64,000 nt of DNA, from contig CAKKNE010000002.1 of assembly GCA_918797485.1 (NCBI GenBank), positions 5,484,501-5,548,500 of the forward strand, written 5' to 3'. Shown piece after piece: positions 60,660-64,000 of the stretch (position 1 is its first letter; every line of letters begins with the position of its first letter). This stretch comes from Pelagomonas calceolata. Taxonomy: Eukaryota; Sar; Pelagophyceae; Pelagomonadales; Pelagomonadaceae. A model generated the notes under the pieces. The model searched no databases, was not told the origin of the DNA, and worked only from the letters and a program-made list of their open reading frames with translations. The translations under genes were made by a program, and so were the position numbers.

Positions 60660-63600
60660 ATGGAGGACTTCCTCGACGCCGCCAAGAATAAATTAGGCGA
60701 GTCCGTCGAGGGCGTCGCGGCGCTCGCGGCCAAGGCCGGCGAGGTCGGCCAGGAGGCGCTCGGCGTGCTCGCGGAGGCGGCGAGCGCCGACGTCGAGAGT
60801 TACGGCGAGGGGATGATGCCGCCACCAGAACCGGAGACGCTCGCGGGTTTATTAGACGCGCTGGTCAAGGCGGACGCCAAAGTGTCTGCGAGAGACGCGC
60901 ACAAGTCGGTGACGAAGAAGGACGCCTTCAAGGATTTGTCGGTGGGCAAGGTCAAGAAGGCGCTGGCCGCCGCCAAAAAGCGGGCCAAGCCCGCCGAGGC
61001 GGCCGCGCCGGCGGCCGCGCCGACGCCTGAGCCGCCCGCGGCGCCGGCCGCGCCGCCGCCGGAGCCGGCCGCGCCGCCGCCGTCGGCGGCCGCGCCGGCC
61101 GCCGACCCTGCCGCCCTCGAGGCGGCCAGAGATAGGGAGGAGCGGGAGCTCGAGCAAAAACTCAGAGCGGCGGGGCGGCGCTACGCGGAGAGCGAGGCGC
61201 GCGCCGCCAAGGCCGAGAAAGCATTAGAGGACGAGCGCAAGGCGGCTCAGATGAAGGCGGACGAGCGGGACGCGGAACTAACAAAGCTGACGCGGCGCGC
61301 CGAGGCGGCCGAGCACAAGGCGAGCCAGAGCGCGTCGGCGTCGGACGAGCTCGCGACGGTGACCGCCGAGCGCGACAAGCTACGAAAGGACGCCGCGGCC
61401 GCCGAGGAGAACGTAGCAAAACTCGAGGCCGACCTTAGCGAAGCGCGCGACGCGTCAGAGAAAGGCAGCGGGCTCGAGGCCGAGCTCCAGGCCGCGCGCG
61501 ACCGCATCGCGACGCTCGAGGCCCAGGTCAACGCGCCGACGGGCGACGCCGACGCCGACGCGCTCCGTGCAAAGGTTGCTCAACTGGAAACAAAAGTAGC
61601 GGCGAACGACAAGGCCATGGCCGAGGCCGGCAAGCGTTTTAAACAATTGAAGGAGAAGGCGAAGCGGCGGGTGGAAGAGGAGAGCGCCAAGCTCAAGCCA
61701 CTGCAGGCCGAGAACGACGAGTTGCGAGCGAGGCTGGCCGACGGGGGCGGCGACGCGCCCGTGCAGGACGATTCGAAAGTGAAGGACTTGGAAAAGGAGG
61801 TGAAGGCCCTCAAGAAGCAGCTCCGCGAGGCGCCGAAGCCGTCTACGTCGTCCGGCGACGAACGTGTGCGAGAACTGGAGCAGGAGCTCGAGTGGGCGCG
61901 AGAAGATAAAGGTGGCGAGGCGGAGTTATTAAGGGAGGAGCTCGCGGAGGCCAAGAAGAAGGCCCATGCGGCGCAGACGCAACGCGCGGCCGAGGTCGAA
62001 CGACTAGAAGAACGTTGTAGAGCTCTAGAACAGCAGAATTCGCAGCAGGGCCAGTCCTTGGTGAGTTTGCGGGGCGACGTCGCCAAGATCACGGATAGTG
62101 AACGGGCGAAGCGCGATGATCTTGAAAAGGAGATCGCGCGCTTGACCGAGGCCGCGTCGAAATTGCAGAAAAAATGTGATGATACTGAAAAAAGACGGGA
62201 GGACGTCGCCGCGGAGCTGAGCGAGGCGCTGGCGAGCGGTGGCGGCGGCGGTGGTGGTGGTGGTGGTGGCGAGGACGCTGAACAGTACAAACGCGAGGCC
62301 GCTTCCGCAAAAAAGAAGCTAGATGCTGTGGTCGAAAGGTACAATACGATGAAGAAGAAGGCCAAAGCTTCATTAGATGAGGCCAAGGCCGAGATCGCTT
62401 CCCTGAAGAAACAGCCTGTTGTCAAAGAGGACTCGGAGGCCTTGGAGCAGGCGCAATCGAAGCTCAAGGCAGTTGTGGAGCGCTACAACGAGCTCAAGAA
62501 GAAGTCCTCTGCTGCGATCAAGGACCTGAAGGCGAGCCACGCCGCTCAAATGAAGGAGGCCGCGTCCTCAAACGCGTCGGCCGACGAGTTGGCCAAGGTC
62601 ACCGCCGAGCGCGACGCGCTGCTCGAGAAAGGTAGTAGTGATGCATCCGCGGAGCTCGCCTCGACGAAGCGCAAGCTCGATGCCGTCGTCGAGCGCTACA
62701 AGCAGCACAAGGCCCAGGGCAAGGCGGCCATCGAGGAGCTCCAAAGGCGCCTCAAGGAGGCGGGCGCCGCGCCGGCCGCCGCGGCGCCGGAGGGCGCGGC
62801 GGGCGGGGACAAGGAGAAGGAAAAGGCCCTGCGCAAGCAGGTCATGGAGCTGCGGAGGGAGCTCGCCAAGGCGAAAAGGGACGCGCGCGCCGCGACGCGC
62901 GCCGCGGCGTCCGGCTCCCAGGACGGCGAGGCGCCCGCGCCGCCGGCGCCCGACGCTGCGGTCAGCGCGGAGCTCGAAGAGGCCAAAGCAAAAGCCGAGG
63001 CGGAGCTAGAAGAGGCCAAGGCCGCGCTCGAGGCCGAAAAGAACAAAACAAAGGCCGCCGAGCAAAAACTCGCCGGCTTCGAGCAACGCGGGAAAGCCGC
63101 GGCCAAGCGAGCTAAAGACGCCCAGGCTCTACTGGACAAGGCTTCTGAACGCGAAAAGATTTTAGTACAACAGGAGGACGCCGCGCGCGCCGCGGCGGCC
63201 GCGGCGGATGCATTAAGGGCCGACGTTGACCGGCGCGCCGCGGACGGGTCGTTATTAGCTGCATTAAGGGCGGACGCGGCGCAAGCTCGACGCGAGGCTT
63301 CGGAGGAACGAGCAAGGGGCGAGGCCAAGCTCGAGGCTGCGGCCAAGGACGCGGCCGCTACTTTGGATAGGTATCGAGCGCGGTCAGCGGCCGCTTTGAG
63401 GAGGGCGGGCGCCCAGTCCATTGATCGAGGAGCGAAAGCGGCAGATTTAGAAGCGCAGTTGGAAGAGCTTCGGGCGGACGCGGCCCACGCGGCCAAAGAA
63501 AGGGACATGGCGCGCGACGACGCCGCGGCCGCACGGCGCGAGGCCGAGGACGAACGGGAGCGTGCTACATCTTTTCAGGCACGCATGGAAGAGTTCGGCC

Positions 63601-63893
63601 GCACGGCGGAGTCGGCCGACGCCGCGGCGCGCGACGCCGGCGCGGAGGCCGAGGGAGCGGTCCAGGCGGCCTTCGCGGCGCGCGACAGCGCGCTGGCCGA
63701 GGCGGCGAACGCGCGCGCGCGCGCGGTCATGCTGGACGAGCAGCTGCGGGATCTGAGACAGCAGGTCGAGCGGGGCGACCCCTTCGTGCTCGTGGACGGC
63801 GACGACGACGACTTCGTGTCGCTCGGGCGCGACGACGGCGTGCGGCTGGACCTCGAGGCGCTGCGGGCCGCGCCGTCGTTCGCGACCGCTTAA
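60660..63893 (+). CDS. Long coiled-coil protein (golgin- or myosin-tail-like)
   Basis: The 1077-residue product starts with a helical lead (MEDFLDAAKNKLGESVEGVAALAAKAGEVGQEALGVL), a Lys/Ala/Pro linker (about 105-155), and then almost unbroken coiled coil to residue 1040 with heptads rich in Glu, Lys, Ala and Leu. Breaks occur at a run of ten glycines near 530 and at a Pro/Ala block near 760. A unit KLDAVVERYNTMKKKAK / KLKAVVERYNELKKKSS / KLDAVVERYKQHKAQGK is repeated three times (about 555-690). The acidic end (FVLVDGDDDDFVSL) may bind a partner. Golgin tethers and centrosomal proteins share this look; no GRIP or GRAB motif is evident. Confidence 0.75.
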   Translation: MEDFLDAAKNKLGESVEGVAALAAKAGEVGQEALGVLAEAASADVESYGEGMMPPPEPETLAGLLDALVKADAKVSARDAHKSVTKKDAFKDLSVGKVKKALAAAKKRAKPAEAAAPAAAPTPEPPAAPAAPPPEPAAPPPSAAAPAADPAALEAARDREERELEQKLRAAGRRYAESEARAAKAEKALEDERKAAQMKADERDAELTKLTRRAEAAEHKASQSASASDELATVTAERDKLRKDAAAAEENVAKLEADLSEARDASEKGSGLEAELQAARDRIATLEAQVNAPTGDADADALRAKVAQLETKVAANDKAMAEAGKRFKQLKEKAKRRVEEESAKLKPLQAENDELRARLADGGGDAPVQDDSKVKDLEKEVKALKKQLREAPKPSTSSGDERVRELEQELEWAREDKGGEAELLREELAEAKKKAHAAQTQRAAEVERLEERCRALEQQNSQQGQSLVSLRGDVAKITDSERAKRDDLEKEIARLTEAASKLQKKCDDTEKRREDVAAELSEALASGGGGGGGGGGGEDAEQYKREAASAKKKLDAVVERYNTMKKKAKASLDEAKAEIASLKKQPVVKEDSEALEQAQSKLKAVVERYNELKKKSSAAIKDLKASHAAQMKEAASSNASADELAKVTAERDALLEKGSSDASAELASTKRKLDAVVERYKQHKAQGKAAIEELQRRLKEAGAAPAAAAPEGAAGGDKEKEKALRKQVMELRRELAKAKRDARAATRAAASGSQDGEAPAPPAPDAAVSAELEEAKAKAEAELEEAKAALEAEKNKTKAAEQKLAGFEQRGKAAAKRAKDAQALLDKASEREKILVQQEDAARAAAAAADALRADVDRRAADGSLLAALRADAAQARREASEERARGEAKLEAAAKDAAATLDRYRARSAAALRRAGAQSIDRGAKAADLEAQLEELRADAAHAAKERDMARDDAAAARREAEDERERATSFQARMEEFGRTAESADAAARDAGAEAEGAVQAAFAARDSALAEAANARARAVMLDEQLRDLRQQVERGDPFVLVDGDDDDFVSLGRDDGVRLDLEALRAAPSFATA

Positions 63894-63941
63894 CTTCCTC
63901 TCTTGTGAGTTCTTTTAGTGCTTCGGGACGCGTTTTTGCTG

Positions 63942-63963
63942 GCTAGTGTCTTACAGCGCTAGC
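63942..63963. promoter_or_regulatory. CTAG...CTAG promoter element at the window's end
   Basis: GCTAGTGTCTTACAGC followed by GCTAGC, reverse orientation, preceded by GCGTTTTTGCTG. It lies 49 bp after the coiled-coil gene and presumably serves a gene beyond the window. Confidence 0.55.
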
Positions 63964-64000
63964 GTGGCGCGCGGTGCGAGCCCCCGAGAGCTTGGAGCAA

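Noticed and set aside
62230-62270. Glycine codon run as a microsatellite of special meaning
   Set aside because: It is a simple GGT/GGC expansion that breaks the coiled coil; such runs are common in this composition.
1-64000. tRNA, rRNA, snRNA or CRISPR features
   Set aside because: I looked in the spacers for tRNA T-loop strings and for regularly spaced repeats and saw none that fold convincingly. A covariance-model search would be needed to exclude small RNAs.

Overview
The window looks like nuclear DNA of a compact-genome photosynthetic stramenopile, most likely a pelagophyte of the Aureococcus/Pelagomonas kind. Reasons: eukaryotic genes throughout (cytosolic ribosomal proteins uS10, uL1 and eL42, PRP31, ASF1, DPY30, V-ATPase c'', METTL5); mostly intronless GC-rich genes packed on both strands; several precursors with a signal peptide ending in an AFAP-like plastid-entry motif; and short introns carrying transposon-like terminal inverted repeats, as known for the introners of Aureococcus. 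I see no viral, prophage, CRISPR, rRNA or tRNA features.

Layout. 1-9.5 kb: ankyrin protein (5' cut by the window edge), secreted proline-rich protein, BIN4-like chromatin protein, TenA, a possible DNA-base-modification protein with a chromatin-reader-like N-terminus, SDR, sulfotransferase, RPS20. 9.6-20 kb: ApaH-like phosphatase, mitochondrial carrier, FYVE-SYLF protein, V-ATPase c'', a lipoyl/hydrolase fusion, two unknowns, a double methyltransferase, ASF1. 20-34 kb: ankyrin protein, two small-molecule-type methyltransferases (one METTL5), a 1499-residue orphan, a SulP-STAS-cNMP transporter, ankyrin protein. 34-50 kb: minimal PI-PLC, secreted SHOCT protein, NZF/SIM protein, tail-anchored coiled coil, fucosyltransferase C-terminal half, membrane protein, a spliced plastid-targeted protein, uL1, ARM/TPR protein, plastid fibrillin-like protein. 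50-64 kb: spliced DPY30, coiled coil, eL42, hydrolase, four-exon membrane protein, UPF0489, a plastid protein with five CysRS-like repeats plus SAP, spliced PRP31, long coiled coil.

Genes are mainly arranged as divergent pairs sharing a 200-500 bp promoter and convergent pairs whose stop codons can lie only 11-13 bp apart. Functions are scattered housekeeping ones; there is no operon logic. The most interesting signals are non-coding: (1) a bipartite CTAG...CTAG element, in one orientation GCTAGCG then about 5 bases then TAAGACACTAGC, found in about 15 promoter regions and not noticed in coding DNA or convergent spacers; (2) introners with CTGTGTGGAAATCAAA ends, one of them inside the gene for the splicing factor PRP31; (3) a palindrome, CCACGCCATCGA/TCGATGGCGTGG, shared by those introners and by several convergent 3' spacers. 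All family assignments were made by eye; no database search was possible.
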